64,000 nt of DNA from contig NZ_CP035291.1 of assembly GCF_006094395.1 (NCBI RefSeq), positions 496,001-560,000 of the forward strand, read 5' to 3'. Numbering within the stretch: position 1 is the stretch's first letter; every line of letters starts with the position of its first letter. The DNA comes from Staphylococcus haemolyticus. Lineage in GTDB: Bacteria > Bacillota > Bacilli > Staphylococcales > Staphylococcaceae. Positions 17,511 through 27,026 of this stretch are shown here, one piece after another. A model generated the notes under the pieces. It did no database searches, had not been told where the DNA came from, and worked only from the letters and a program-made list of their open reading frames with translations. Position numbers and translations under genes: made by a program.

Positions 17511-18791
17511 ATGGTACAAAGACAAAAGAAAAGTAGTATTCGTTGGTTTTTCGCATTAGCATTTTTTATCATAGGTGTTATTGCCTACATGGATAGATCT
17601 AACATCTCATATATTGCCCCACAAATGATGGAAGATTTACATATGACAAAGCAACAATTTGGTCTGTTAGCTTCATTCTTCTCATTAGGTTACGCGTTAA
17701 TGCAAGTACCTTCTGGTATGCTAGCTGAGAAATTTGGACCTCGTAAGATGATTACAATCGCTTTAGTATGGTGGAGTGCTTTCACTATCTTTACAGGTAT
17801 GATTAAACATCACGGTTTATTATATTTAGTACGTTTCTTATTCGGTATTGGTGAAGCGCCAATGTATCCATCAAACGCTGTGTTTAATGCAAACTGGTTC
17901 TCTAAAGATGAGAAAGGTAGAGCATCTAGTATGTTACTCGCTGGTTCTTATTTTGGACCTGTATTAGCGCCTGTGATTACTATTGCTATTGTAAATGCAT
18001 TTAATTGGCAAGCTGTATTTTACATTTTCGGTGCTGTAGGTATTTTAATTGCAATATTATGGGGAATCATTGCGAAAGACTTACCAGAGCAACACCGTAT
18101 GGTTAATGACGCTGAGAAACATTTCATTATGGAGAATCGTGACCTTGTTCAAACAAGTAAATCACTACCACCTTGGAATCAATTCTTCCGTCGTGTAAGT
18201 TTCTATGCGATTGCAGGTCAATACTTTGTAGTACAATTCGTTATTTCATTATTCTTAATTTGGTTACCAACTTATTTAACTGAGCAATATCATGTTGAAT
18301 TTAAAGACATGACAATTAGTTCATTACCTTGGTTTATCATGTTTATTTTAATTTTATCTGCTGGTGCGATTTCAGATAAAATTTTACGTAGCGGACAATC
18401 AAGATTCGTTTCAAGAGGTTTAATTGCCATTGTTGGTTTCATCGTGTTCGCAGTTTCAATTTTCTTTGCAGTACATACTGAGAATTTATACGTAACGATT
18501 TTCTGGTTATCACTTGGTTTAGGTGGTATGGGTGTATCAATGGGTATGAGCTGGGCAGCAGCGAATGACATTGGTAGAAACTTTGCCGGTACAGTATCTG
18601 GTTGGATGAACTTATGGGGTAACATTGGTGCATTATTAAGTCCGTTCTTAGCTGGTGCGTTGGTTGCATCACTTGGTTGGACAATGACTTTCCAATTATT
18701 AATTATTCCAGCAGTCATCGCAGCAATTTTATGGTTGTTTGTATCACCAGACAAACCATTGATTAAAGATGAAAGTCGTGAATTAAAATAA
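17511..18791 (+). CDS. MFS transporter, anion:cation symporter type
   Basis: A 426-residue major facilitator with 12 predicted membrane segments. The N terminus (YMDRSNISYIAPQMMEDL) and the loop GMLAEKFGPRKMI match the ACS family, which contains glucarate, galactonate, hexuronate and phthalate symporters. The cre site in its promoter supports uptake of a carbon source, probably a sugar acid (inference). It stands alone, with no catabolic gene attached. Confidence 0.82.
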   Translation: MVQRQKKSSIRWFFALAFFIIGVIAYMDRSNISYIAPQMMEDLHMTKQQFGLLASFFSLGYALMQVPSGMLAEKFGPRKMITIALVWWSAFTIFTGMIKHHGLLYLVRFLFGIGEAPMYPSNAVFNANWFSKDEKGRASSMLLAGSYFGPVLAPVITIAIVNAFNWQAVFYIFGAVGILIAILWGIIAKDLPEQHRMVNDAEKHFIMENRDLVQTSKSLPPWNQFFRRVSFYAIAGQYFVVQFVISLFLIWLPTYLTEQYHVEFKDMTISSLPWFIMFILILSAGAISDKILRSGQSRFVSRGLIAIVGFIVFAVSIFFAVHTENLYVTIFWLSLGLGGMGVSMGMSWAAANDIGRNFAGTVSGWMNLWGNIGALLSPFLAGALVASLGWTMTFQLLIIPAVIAAILWLFVSPDKPLIKDESRELK

Positions 18792-18825
18792 TTTCATAGA
18801 AGCTAGGACATCATTCCTAGAATCT

Positions 18826-18870
18826 AGCCAGTAAGTGGGTTTTAATTAATTCATTTACTGGCTTATTTAA
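18826..18870 (+). terminator. Terminator of the MFS gene
   Basis: AGCCAGTAAGTG (18826-18837) pairs with CATTTACTGGCT (18852-18863) with one mismatch, followed by TATTTAATT. A smaller hairpin CTAGGA/TCCTAG lies just upstream. Confidence 0.65.
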
Positions 18871-19032
18871 TTACATTACTTGCTAAGTGCTTTGGAACTT
18901 AGATTCACTAAATGTCTATTTGGACGAATTATAATAAAATGTGTTTAAACCTTAAAGTCACATTAGTGTTTTATGTATGAGTGAAAATGGTAAAATAATA
19001 TTAAATTAATCACAAAATTGAGGGTGAAATGT

Positions 19033-19317
19033 ATGATTATTATTAATGCCAAACTTAAAGTAAGCGAAGAACATCGTGAAGCATATTTAGATTTAATGAC
19101 GAACTTAGTTAAACATGCACGTGTAGAAGAGGGTAATACATTTTATAGTCACTATGAAGATGTGACTGAACGTAATACGTTCGTAGTTGTAGAGAATTAT
19201 AAAGATCAAGATGCTGTTGGAGCACACAATCATTCAGATCATTTCAAAGTTTTTAGTGAAAATATCGGCAAATATATTACAGAAAAACCAGTCATCGATG
19301 TAGCGGAAGCCAAATAA
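19033..19317 (+). CDS. Antibiotic biosynthesis monooxygenase (ABM)-domain protein
   Basis: A 94-residue ferredoxin-like dimeric alpha-beta barrel protein of the ABM/YgiN group. The characteristic order is visible: INAKLKV, then EEGNTFYSHYEDV, then FVVVENYKDQDAVGAHNHSD. YgiN-type proteins oxidise quinols, while others of the same size act on small aromatic compounds, so the substrate is open. The start ATG 19033 follows GAGGGTG; the TTG at 19018 precedes the ribosome site. Confidence 0.82.
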   Translation: MIIINAKLKVSEEHREAYLDLMTNLVKHARVEEGNTFYSHYEDVTERNTFVVVENYKDQDAVGAHNHSDHFKVFSENIGKYITEKPVIDVAEAK

Positions 19318-19348
19318 TTAAACAACGTTCAAAATAATATACACTACT

Positions 19349-19401
19349 AAGGTAGGATTTGAAATCTATGTCACAGATATGATTTCAATCCTACCTTTTT
19401 T
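19349..19401 (+). terminator. Terminator of the ABM gene
   Basis: AAGGTAGGATTTGAAATC (19349-19366) pairs with GATTTCAATCCTACCTT (19381-19397) with a one-base bulge, followed by a T-run. Confidence 0.85.
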
Positions 19402-19484
19402 GTAAATTAGACAATGGTCATCATATAACTTAATAAAAAGTGTTATCATTGAATATGTATGTTTTATAGAAAGGAAAGATAACA

Positions 19485-21422
19485 TTGGGAAATGTTTTAA
19501 AATCACTTATCACATTTGATACAAGTAAAGTTGACCCGATGAAAGGTGTCAGACAAGGCTTGTTATTAATAATCCCAGCACTCTTAGGTTATTTCCTAGG
19601 CAATTTCGCATTAGGATTGCTCGTATCAACAGGGACATTGGCGCATATCTATGTGTTCAAAAGTTCTCCGCGTTCAATGATTAGAACAGTTATTTTATGT
19701 TCGATATCATTCGCGATATGTATGATACTGGGAACGCTAACGGTGACTGAACCGATATTATATGGCGTAACATTATTATTAGTTACAGTTATCCCTTATT
19801 ACATCTTCAGTGCATTGAAGATTGCAGGACCATCTTCAACATTCTTTCTTGTAACGTTTTGTTTACCAAGTAACTTGCCAATAGCACCAAATGAAGCGTT
19901 ATACCGTGGTTTAGCAATTCTTGTTGGTGGTGCGATTGCTACATTAGTAGTCATCTTGACAATACTTTTCCAAAAACAAAAAATCGAAAATAGAGCGATT
20001 AATTCGGACTTTAACATGATTAAAGAATTAATGCACAATTATAATGATGTTGATAAATTTAAAGAAAGTGCAAAAACAGCGGTAACGCAGTTTAAAAATT
20101 CAGATGAATTGTTAATCACTGCAACGGCTGGAGTGAACCAGAAATTGAGTCCGCGCTTCCAAAGACTGTTATTACTCCACACATCAGCACAGGGGTTATA
20201 TTCAGAGTTATTGGAACTACATGAAAAAGGTATACGCCCTATACCAAACGAACTAGTTGAAATGATGGATGTTGCGATACGAAATGCATATCGAACAACA
20301 GCCTCTCGTGAAAAGTGGATAAAAGAAGTTCATGTAGATGAAGCGTTTGATGATTTATTACAATATATCTTGAAAATCGATGAAATTACGAACTTAGATT
20401 CAAGTCAAATTGAACATGAAGCAAGTGTTCGTAAACCGTTATATAGTCAACGAATCATTCATAATTTAACGTTAGATTCGATAGTATTTCGAAATACATT
20501 AATTTATGCCGTCATTATGGCAGTAGCAATATTTATTTCGTTAGCCTTTAATATCCAAAAATCTTACTGGATACCATTAACAGCACATACAGTCTTATTA
20601 GGTATGACAACTCGACGTATGTTAAACCGTTCTGTTGCTCGTGGACTAGGTACAATCTTAGGAACACTTGTCTTATCAACTATATTGTATTTCAATCCAC
20701 ACTTAATCATTGCCGTTATCATAATGGGTATTGCAGCGATGGTCACTGAAACATTTGTAGGTTCAAACTATGCGTTCGCAGTTATATTTATCACGATCCA
20801 AGTTATATTATTAAATGGTTTAGCATCAGATAATCTTTCAATTTCAATTGCCTATACACGTATCTTTGATGTGTTGATCGGTATAGTAATTGCAGTTATC
20901 GGAATTTTACTTATTAATCGTCAAACGGCGTCTGCCATGTTACCACGAACGATTGCAGAAGTGGTTCGTAAGGAAGCGGTCATCTTCCAATACTTATTCT
21001 CAGAGAATCACTATCAAGACGATTTACGTGAAAGAGATGAAAGCCTAGCTTTATCAGTGAAAATGAGTAACATGACTCAAATCAACAATTCAGCAAGTGG
21101 TGAATTGTTCTCTAATCAAGAAGTGATTCGTTATTATTATCCAAGTATAATTGCCTTGGAAGAGATTAACTTTATGTTAATGCGTGCGATGCAAAATCAT
21201 CAACGTCAACGTATTTCAGATCAACAAATGGGAGAATACCTAGTTACTTTTGAAAATTTAGCGAAACATTTCGAACTTCAAAGCCGACTTGAAATTAATG
21301 AACTTTCCGATTTACCTCAATATAATTACATTAAATCGGCATTAATGAGACTACAAAATAATTGTGTGCATACGCGTAAAGATATAGATGATGTTGAAAA
21401 TGGTGTGGCGATTAAAGCATAG
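19485..21422 (+). CDS. FUSC-family membrane protein (aromatic acid exporter-like)
   Basis: A 645-residue protein with two membrane blocks (residues about 20-165 and 335-485), each followed by a cytoplasmic helical stretch. This is the layout of fusaric-acid-resistance and AaeB-like proteins. The start is TTG 19485 behind AAGGAAAG; the first internal methionine is 18 residues later, inside the amphipathic N terminus, so TTG is preferred. The family exports aromatic acids in proteobacteria; in staphylococci the substrate is unknown. Confidence 0.78.
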   Translation: MGNVLKSLITFDTSKVDPMKGVRQGLLLIIPALLGYFLGNFALGLLVSTGTLAHIYVFKSSPRSMIRTVILCSISFAICMILGTLTVTEPILYGVTLLLVTVIPYYIFSALKIAGPSSTFFLVTFCLPSNLPIAPNEALYRGLAILVGGAIATLVVILTILFQKQKIENRAINSDFNMIKELMHNYNDVDKFKESAKTAVTQFKNSDELLITATAGVNQKLSPRFQRLLLLHTSAQGLYSELLELHEKGIRPIPNELVEMMDVAIRNAYRTTASREKWIKEVHVDEAFDDLLQYILKIDEITNLDSSQIEHEASVRKPLYSQRIIHNLTLDSIVFRNTLIYAVIMAVAIFISLAFNIQKSYWIPLTAHTVLLGMTTRRMLNRSVARGLGTILGTLVLSTILYFNPHLIIAVIIMGIAAMVTETFVGSNYAFAVIFITIQVILLNGLASDNLSISIAYTRIFDVLIGIVIAVIGILLINRQTASAMLPRTIAEVVRKEAVIFQYLFSENHYQDDLRERDESLALSVKMSNMTQINNSASGELFSNQEVIRYYYPSIIALEEINFMLMRAMQNHQRQRISDQQMGEYLVTFENLAKHFELQSRLEINELSDLPQYNYIKSALMRLQNNCVHTRKDIDDVENGVAIKA

Positions 21423-21493
21423 TCCAATAAGTAAGTTTCACTCTGAACGATAGTGGTAAAGCAAACTATCAACTTAAAAAGGAGTTTGATAGG

Positions 21494-21913
21494 ATGCCTT
21501 GGACAATGAATGATTATCCGAATACTTGGAAGAACTTCGATGAATTAGAACGTAAGAAAGCAATTGATATTGGTAATGCTATGTTAAAAGATGGCTATAA
21601 AGAAGGCGATGTTATACCGATTGCTACACAGCAAGCTAAAGATTGGTATAAAGATGCGACGAAAGATGAGCTAGATGAATTGAAACACAAACACATTACC
21701 CAACACCAAAAAGATCAATCCGCAAACCCAAAACTAAATGACGAAAATGTACATGTCTATTTCGAAGATGATGAATGGAAAGTGAAAACAGAAGGTGCGA
21801 AACAAGCGTCTGATACGTTTGAGAAGAAAGCAGACGCCACTAAACGCGCACAAGACATCGCTGATAATCGTGGTACTAAAGTCATCGAACATAATAAAAA
21901 TGAAACATCATAA
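21494..21913 (+). CDS. DUF2188-domain protein (YdaT-like)
   Basis: A 139-residue hydrophilic protein. Residues 1-60 (MPWTMNDYPNTWKNF onward) form a small domain also found alone in other Firmicutes. Residues about 85-135 form a DUF2188 unit (VYFEDDEWKVKTEGAKQAS, then a helix, then KVIEHNK). B. subtilis YdaT is a general stress protein. A possible sigma-B promoter is GTTTCA-N13-TGGTAA at 21435-21459, but the match is partial. The ribosome site AAGGAG precedes ATG 21494. Confidence 0.75.
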   Translation: MPWTMNDYPNTWKNFDELERKKAIDIGNAMLKDGYKEGDVIPIATQQAKDWYKDATKDELDELKHKHITQHQKDQSANPKLNDENVHVYFEDDEWKVKTEGAKQASDTFEKKADATKRAQDIADNRGTKVIEHNKNETS

Positions 21914-21921
21914 TTAATAGT

Positions 21922-21973
21922 TGCAAACCTTTATGTCTGGACGCATTGTTCAATATAAAGGTTTGCATTTTTA
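21922..21973 (+). terminator. Terminator of the DUF2188 gene
   Basis: TGCAAACCTTTAT (21922-21934) and ATAAAGGTTTGCA (21955-21967) are a perfect 13-bp stem, followed by TTTTTAATT. Confidence 0.85.
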
Positions 21974-22077
21974 ATTATAAATTTAATTGTTAAAAATAAT
22001 GTGAAATCAAAGAGTATTATTTTTAGTTCATTTTGCATTTCGCTATAATATACAGTGATGATTAAGGAGGAAATACT

Positions 22078-22776
22078 ATGTATGTAGAAAGAAAACCATC
22101 ATTGTATATAGAAGAATTACGAAGTGAATTTAAAGATAACTTACATCATTTTAAAGATGGAGACGAAGCCTTTGATAGACTTATTGGCTTCGTAGAACTG
22201 GACCACTTATACTCCTCAGCCTTAAAAGAAATCAGTACAAAATTAGATATTCTAGATGACAACTTTAATCACGTTTATAAACACAACCCTATTCACCATA
22301 TGGAACGCCGTGTGAAAGAAATGAACAGCTTAATTAAAAAGTTGCACCGCAAACAACTAGATATTAGTGCAGAAAGTGCTCGTGAACATATATTAGATAT
22401 TGCAGGTATTCGCGTTGTTTGTAACTATTTAGAGGATATTTATGTCATTGAAAAGATGCTATTAAAACAAGAGGATGTCAAACTTCTAAAACGTAAAGAC
22501 TATATTAAAAATCCAAAAGACAACGGCTATCGAAGCTTACATATTGTTGTGTCTATCCCAGTATTCTTATCAAATAAAGTTGAAAAGCTTCCAGTGGAGA
22601 TTCAAATTAGAACCATTGGTATGGATATGTGGGCAAGTCTAGAGCATAAAATTCGCTATAAAAATAATGCGAGTACGGATGATTATAGTGATATGTTAAA
22701 AGACTGTGCACTTGAAATTGCAGATGTAGAATCTAAAATGCAATCGATTCATTCTGCTATTTCAGATAATAACTAA
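22078..22776 (+). CDS. relP: Small alarmone synthetase RelP
   Basis: A 232-residue single-domain (p)ppGpp synthetase without hydrolase or regulatory domains. Synthetase motifs are present: the [13 protein letters not shown] strand, [17 protein letters not shown], and [21 protein letters not shown]. The length and start resemble S. aureus RelP rather than the shorter RelQ, and its neighbourhood with a MerR gene and gntR matches that of S. aureus relP. In that species relP answers cell-envelope stress. AAGGAGG precedes ATG 22078, and TATAAT lies at 22044-22049. Confidence 0.88.
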   Translation: MYVERKPSLYIEELRSEFKDNLHHFKDGDEAFDRLIGFVELDHLYSSALKEISTKLDILDDNFNHVYKHNPIHHMERRVKEMNSLIKKLHRKQLDISAESAREHILDIAGIRVVCNYLEDIYVIEKMLLKQEDVKLLKRKDYIKNPKDNGYRSLHIVVSIPVFLSNKVEKLPVEIQIRTIGMDMWASLEHKIRYKNNASTDDYSDMLKDCALEIADVESKMQSIHSAISDNN

Positions 22777-22788
22777 AACGATTAGTTT

Positions 22789-22848
22789 AAAGTATAACTT
22801 GATGAATTGTACGTAACTTGCAACAATTCTATAAGTTATACTTTTTAA
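22789..22848 (+). terminator. relP terminator
   Basis: AAAGTATAACTT (22789-22800) pairs with AAGTTATACTTT (22833-22844), enclosing GAATTGT/ACAATTC (22804-22810 with 22822-22828), followed by T-rich sequence. Confidence 0.75.
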
Positions 22849-22917
22849 TTTGCCTCTGTTTTGATAATTTTGTGATAAAATAATAATTTAGTAATATAGC
22901 AATTTTTGAGGTTGATT

Positions 22918-23793
22918 ATGAACAGAAAACATTTCAAAACACAAATTTATCAATTGAAAAATTATCATAACGAACAAGTCGAAGTGGCATTTGCCGGGAA
23001 TCAAACTTCAAATAGGGCAATTGTCTTCTTACATGGGGCAATCATGACCTACCGCATTATGACGATGTTTGAACCGTACTTTAGAGAATATAAGATGATC
23101 TATATTAACTGTCCAAGCCGTGGTAAAAGCTCAAGTATCGATCGCAATAATCACACATTAGATGATTACTCTGAACGAATTGAAGACGTTTTGGAACAAA
23201 TTGTTTCGTCACAACATCTTGAAAAGGTCATGGTCATTGGTTACTCGATGGGTGGAATGATTGGCACACGTTTGTTGAAATTTAATACATTGCCTATATC
23301 GCACCTTGTTTATTTAAGCAGCGCAGCTAAAATTACACCAAACACAAGTATGCTAGCACGTTTGTTCTCTACAGATAGTAAACGTGATCACTTTAAATAT
23401 GAAATTACTGCAATTAAAAATTTGCCACAATATATTTTAAAAAAGACGGTCTACGCACGAAAAGAAAACGGACTAGATATCTTATCATTCGTCGCCCCAA
23501 TTAAAACAATCATTACAGACTTAATATATACAATTAAAGCTGATTATCTTCCAGATATTGAAGAAATTGAACAATTTCCTAAGTTATTATTTATCTCTGG
23601 CAAAGATGATGAAATCATTCCGTATACTGATTCACAAGCGACAATGGAGCAGTATAAACGCTATGGAGGAGAAACGAAAGAAATCGTCTATCCAGGTATC
23701 GGCCATATGGACTTTCCTTCTGTCCTTGAACAATTACCAAATGGTACGGTAGGCATTGTCGATCATATTAAAGATTGGATAGAAGACAAATAA
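22918..23793 (+). CDS. Alpha/beta hydrolase
   Basis: A 291-residue alpha/beta hydrolase. The oxyanion strand is VFLHGAIMTYR, the nucleophile serine lies in GYSMGG (residues about 107-112), the acid is likely in SGKDDEIIP, and the His is in GIGHMDFP. I place the start at ATG 22918 after GAGGTTGATT; the TTG at 22906 precedes this site. It has its own transcription unit between relP and the MerR gene. No substrate can be inferred. Confidence 0.83.
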   Translation: MNRKHFKTQIYQLKNYHNEQVEVAFAGNQTSNRAIVFLHGAIMTYRIMTMFEPYFREYKMIYINCPSRGKSSSIDRNNHTLDDYSERIEDVLEQIVSSQHLEKVMVIGYSMGGMIGTRLLKFNTLPISHLVYLSSAAKITPNTSMLARLFSTDSKRDHFKYEITAIKNLPQYILKKTVYARKENGLDILSFVAPIKTIITDLIYTIKADYLPDIEEIEQFPKLLFISGKDDEIIPYTDSQATMEQYKRYGGETKEIVYPGIGHMDFPSVLEQLPNGTVGIVDHIKDWIEDK

Positions 23794-23834
23794 GACATCC
23801 TTCAGACTTACTTTAAGCTATGTGTAAAAATGTC

Positions 23835-23865
23835 TTGCTCGTGACGTAGCGTCATGAGGTAGATT
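23835..23865 (+). promoter_or_regulatory. MerR-type promoter with 19-bp spacer
   Basis: TTGCTC (23835-23840) and TAGATT (23860-23865) are separated by exactly 19 bp. The spacer centres on TGACG-TAG-CGTCA (23842-23854). Over-long 19-bp spacers containing a dyad are the hallmark of promoters activated by MerR regulators, so the downstream merR gene is probably autoregulated. The expected start of transcription is only about 14 bases before the start codon. Confidence 0.75.
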
Positions 23866-23885
23866 CAATGTAGGAGGTGGACACT

Positions 23886-24608
23886 ATGTCACATTATAAA
23901 GTTGGAGAGCTAGCCAATCATTTAGGAGTTACAGTTCGAACACTACAATATTATGATTGTAAAGGCTTATTGACAGCTGAACGTGCATCAGAATCAAATC
24001 GTAGATATTACAATGACGATCATATACAACAATTACAGTTAATATTCTTATTGAAACAATTCGGTTGTACATTGGACGAAATTAAAACGCTATTATACGA
24101 AGATAGCGATATGCAGACGCTTAAAGCATTGTTGCAACTGCATAAGAAAAAATTAGAGACAAGCATTCACGATCAAACAAAAGCACTAAAACATTTGAAC
24201 AACGTTGACCAATATATTTCAAGTCACTCAAGCGCTCCAATAAATCATTTATCTGACGTAGATAAAGCAGTGAAACAATCGACTACATTGAAATCGTTTA
24301 AAAGTAAAGTATGGATTAGCGCAGGTATCATTGGCATTATTCAATACACAGGGTTAATCACAAGTTTAATAAGAAGTTCGAGTAAACCATTTATTGCGAT
24401 AGTGCCTATCTTAGTAACCTATGCCGTTGGATTAACAACATATTATTATAAAAATATTTCATATCTGTGTCCCAATTGCCAACATACGTTTAAGCCATCA
24501 TTGAAACAGTTCATCTTGGCACGACATACTATGCAAACACGTAAATTAGAATGCCCTAAGTGTCACGAAACACATTACTGCATCGAAGTTTCAGATGAGA
24601 AGAAATAG
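23886..24608 (+). CDS. MerR-family regulator with membrane segments and zinc ribbon
   Basis: A 240-residue protein of unusual build. Residues 1-70 are a MerR winged helix (KVGELANHLGVTVRTLQYYDCKGLL, then SNRRYY), followed by a dimerisation helix to about residue 115. Two hydrophobic segments follow (about 143-158 and 166-184), then a C-terminal CPNC...CPKC zinc-ribbon-like tail. The protein should sit in the membrane with its DNA-binding domain inside. The start at 23886 uses AGGAGGTG. In S. aureus a MerR gene also lies between relP and gntR. The inducer is unknown. Confidence 0.82.
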   Translation: MSHYKVGELANHLGVTVRTLQYYDCKGLLTAERASESNRRYYNDDHIQQLQLIFLLKQFGCTLDEIKTLLYEDSDMQTLKALLQLHKKKLETSIHDQTKALKHLNNVDQYISSHSSAPINHLSDVDKAVKQSTTLKSFKSKVWISAGIIGIIQYTGLITSLIRSSSKPFIAIVPILVTYAVGLTTYYYKNISYLCPNCQHTFKPSLKQFILARHTMQTRKLECPKCHETHYCIEVSDEKK

Positions 24609-24623
24609 AATTTCAATCATGGT

Positions 24624-24654
24624 TTTCCAGGTCCATCTGTGGCCGGGTTTTTTA
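24624..24654 (+). terminator. Probable merR terminator
   Basis: CC-A-GG-T-CCA and TGG-CC-GG pair around TCTG with two single-base bulges, followed by six T residues. Confidence 0.5.
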
Positions 24655-24664
24655 AATTTATAAA

Positions 24665-24719
24665 AAGAAAGCGTTTGCAAAAACGTAACTTATATATTAA
24701 TATACTTGTATACAAGTTG
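24665..24719 (+). promoter_or_regulatory. gnt promoter with cre site and GntR operator
   Basis: TTGCAA (24675-24680) and TAATAT (24698-24703) are 17 bp apart. AAGAAAGCGTTTGCA (24665-24679) matches the CcpA cre consensus with one mismatch and overlaps the -35. ACTTGTATACAAGT (24704-24717) is a perfect palindrome matching the core of the B. subtilis GntR operator ATACTTGTATACAAGTAT and covers the transcription start. This predicts gluconate induction and glucose repression. Confidence 0.85.
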
Positions 24720-24745
24720 TAATTAACTCAATAGGAGTGAAAGAT

Positions 24746-25426
24746 GTGAAAGAAGGTTATCCAGAACAATGGCTTGGTGGCATGTCTAAAGGAGAAGGTG
24801 TCGCAGCAGAAATACGATTGCAAATTGTGAGTGGGGAAATCGAAGTAGATACGCTACTTACTGAGAATCAAGTCGCAAAACAATTTGATGTTAGTCGTTC
24901 CCCTGTTAGAGATGCATTCAAATTATTACAAACGGATCAACTTATTCAATTAGAACGCATGGGAGCTAAAGTTTTACAGTTTGGTGATCAAGAGAAGAAA
25001 GAACTCTATGATTTACGTTTAATGTTAGAGTCATTTGCCTTCTCTAAGATCAAACACATTGATAGAGCACCTATAACTAAAGAGATGCGTAAGCACCTTG
25101 AAATGATGAAAGTAGCAGTTAAATTCGAAGATGCTGAAGCATTTACACAACATGACATTCAATTTCATGAAGCAATGATTAACGCATCAAACCATCAATA
25201 TTTACAAACATTCTGGAATCATTTGAAACCCGTAATCGAAACACTCGTATTACTATCTATGAGACATCGCATGGAACAGGATAAAGCAGATTTTGAACGT
25301 ATTCATAGCAACCATGAGGTGTTTATTGAAGCGGTAGAACAATATGACTCTACAAAATTAAGAGAAGCCTTCCATTTAAATTTCGATGATGTTGGGGAAG
25401 ATATTGAAAGTTTCTGGCTAAGATAA
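24746..25426 (+). CDS. gntR: GntR, gluconate operon repressor
   Basis: A GntR/FadR-family regulator of 226 residues. The N-terminal winged helix includes LTENQVAKQFDVSRSPVRDAF (residues about 38-58 from the start), and the all-helical FCD effector domain carries the Asp/His metal-type ligands (HDIQFHEAM). It should bind the palindrome in its own promoter and release on gluconate. I prefer GTG 24746 as start, eight bases after AGGAG; the GTG at 24737 overlaps that site. Confidence 0.88.
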   Translation: MKEGYPEQWLGGMSKGEGVAAEIRLQIVSGEIEVDTLLTENQVAKQFDVSRSPVRDAFKLLQTDQLIQLERMGAKVLQFGDQEKKELYDLRLMLESFAFSKIKHIDRAPITKEMRKHLEMMKVAVKFEDAEAFTQHDIQFHEAMINASNHQYLQTFWNHLKPVIETLVLLSMRHRMEQDKADFERIHSNHEVFIEAVEQYDSTKLREAFHLNFDDVGEDIESFWLR

Positions 25427-25447
25427 ATAGAAGAAAGAAGGAATAAT

Positions 25448-26986
25448 ATGAAGTACATGATTGGTGTTGACATAGGAACAACGAGTACGAAATCAGTATT
25501 ATACGATGAAAATGGACAATTCATCATGAAACACAACATTGGTTACCCCTTACATACTCCCAATGTAGACGTTTCTGAAGAGAACCCTGACGAATTATTC
25601 GATGCAGTACTAATGACTGTGAAATATGTTGTTAGAGAAGCAAATATAAAAAAAGAAGACATCAAACTTATTTCATTTAGTGCACAAATGCATAGTCTGA
25701 TTGCACTTGATGCAGAACATCATCGTTTGACTGAGAGCATTACTTGGGCAGACAATCGCGCGAGTAAATACGCAGAATTAATTAATAAAGAACATCAAGG
25801 TTCAGACATCTATCAACGCACAGGAACACCAATTCATCCGATGTCACCATTATCTAAGATATTCTGGATGAAGCATGAACAATCAGATATTTATAAACAA
25901 ACTGCCATGTTCGCAGATATAAAAACTTACATATTCTATCAACTATTTGAAAAATATGTCATCGATTACTCAATGGCATCAGCTACGGGCATGTTCAATC
26001 TTGAAAAACTTGACTGGGATAAAGAGGCACTTGAATTGATGGGTATCACTGAAGCACAACTACCACAACTGGTACCTACGACACATATTCTTAAAGGTAT
26101 GAAGAAACGCTATGCAACTTTAATGGGCATTGATGAGAATACACCTATTATTGTAGGTGCAAGTGATGGTGTTCTCTCTAACTTAGGAGTGAATAGTTAT
26201 AAAAAAGGCGAAGTCGCTGTCACAATCGGTACATCTGGCGCGATTCGAACAGTCATTAATAAACCTCGCACCGATTATAAAGGACGTATCTTCTGTTACG
26301 TACTAGACGAAGATCATTATGTCATTGGTGGACCAGTGAATAATGGTGGAGTTGTCTTGAGATGGTTACGAGACGAACTCCTTGCAAGTGAAGTTGAAAC
26401 TGCAAAACGTTTAGGTGTTGATCCATATGATGTACTGACTAAAATCGCAAGTCGGGTTAAGCCAGGTGCAGAAGGTCTCATCTTCCATCCATACCTTGCA
26501 GGTGAACGTGCACCATTGTGGAACGCCGATGCTCGTGGTTCATTCTTCGGTCTTACACTCTCGCATCAAAAAGAACATATGATTCGTGCTGCTTTAGAAG
26601 GTGTACTCTATAATCTTTATACAGTTTATCTTGCGCTTATAGAAGTAATGAACGAAACACCAAGCACAATCAAAGCAACAGGAGGATTTGCTAAGAGTGA
26701 AGTGTGGCGTCAAATGATGGCAGATATCTTCGACACAGATCTTATCGTGCCTGAAAGCTTTGAAAGTTCTTGTTTAGGCGCTTGTGTATTAGGTTTGAAA
26801 GCATTAGGGGAAATTGATGACTTCTCAATTATTGAAGAAATGGTCGGGACAACGAATGCACATCAACCTGATTCAGAAACCGTTCAAGTGTATCAACAGT
26901 TAGTTTCAATCTTCATTAATTTAAGTCGCTCATTAGAAGAACGTTATGCAGAAATTGCAGATTTTCAACGTAAGCACATGGAATAA
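25448..26986 (+). CDS. gntK: GntK, gluconokinase
   Basis: A FGGY-family sugar kinase of 512 residues that phosphorylates gluconate to 6-phosphogluconate. The N-terminal phosphate-binding strand is GVDIGTTSTKSVLYDENG, followed by the TGTPIHPMSPLSK segment seen in gluconokinases and by GASDGVLSNLG and GTSGAIR around the ATP site. It begins 21 bases after gntR. The B. subtilis operon also carries gntZ, which is absent here. Confidence 0.93.
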   Translation: MKYMIGVDIGTTSTKSVLYDENGQFIMKHNIGYPLHTPNVDVSEENPDELFDAVLMTVKYVVREANIKKEDIKLISFSAQMHSLIALDAEHHRLTESITWADNRASKYAELINKEHQGSDIYQRTGTPIHPMSPLSKIFWMKHEQSDIYKQTAMFADIKTYIFYQLFEKYVIDYSMASATGMFNLEKLDWDKEALELMGITEAQLPQLVPTTHILKGMKKRYATLMGIDENTPIIVGASDGVLSNLGVNSYKKGEVAVTIGTSGAIRTVINKPRTDYKGRIFCYVLDEDHYVIGGPVNNGGVVLRWLRDELLASEVETAKRLGVDPYDVLTKIASRVKPGAEGLIFHPYLAGERAPLWNADARGSFFGLTLSHQKEHMIRAALEGVLYNLYTVYLALIEVMNETPSTIKATGGFAKSEVWRQMMADIFDTDLIVPESFESSCLGACVLGLKALGEIDDFSIIEEMVGTTNAHQPDSETVQVYQQLVSIFINLSRSLEERYAEIADFQRKHME

Positions 26987-27026
26987 ATCAATTAATTAAA
27001 AAAAGAAAACATTGGGAGGATTTACT

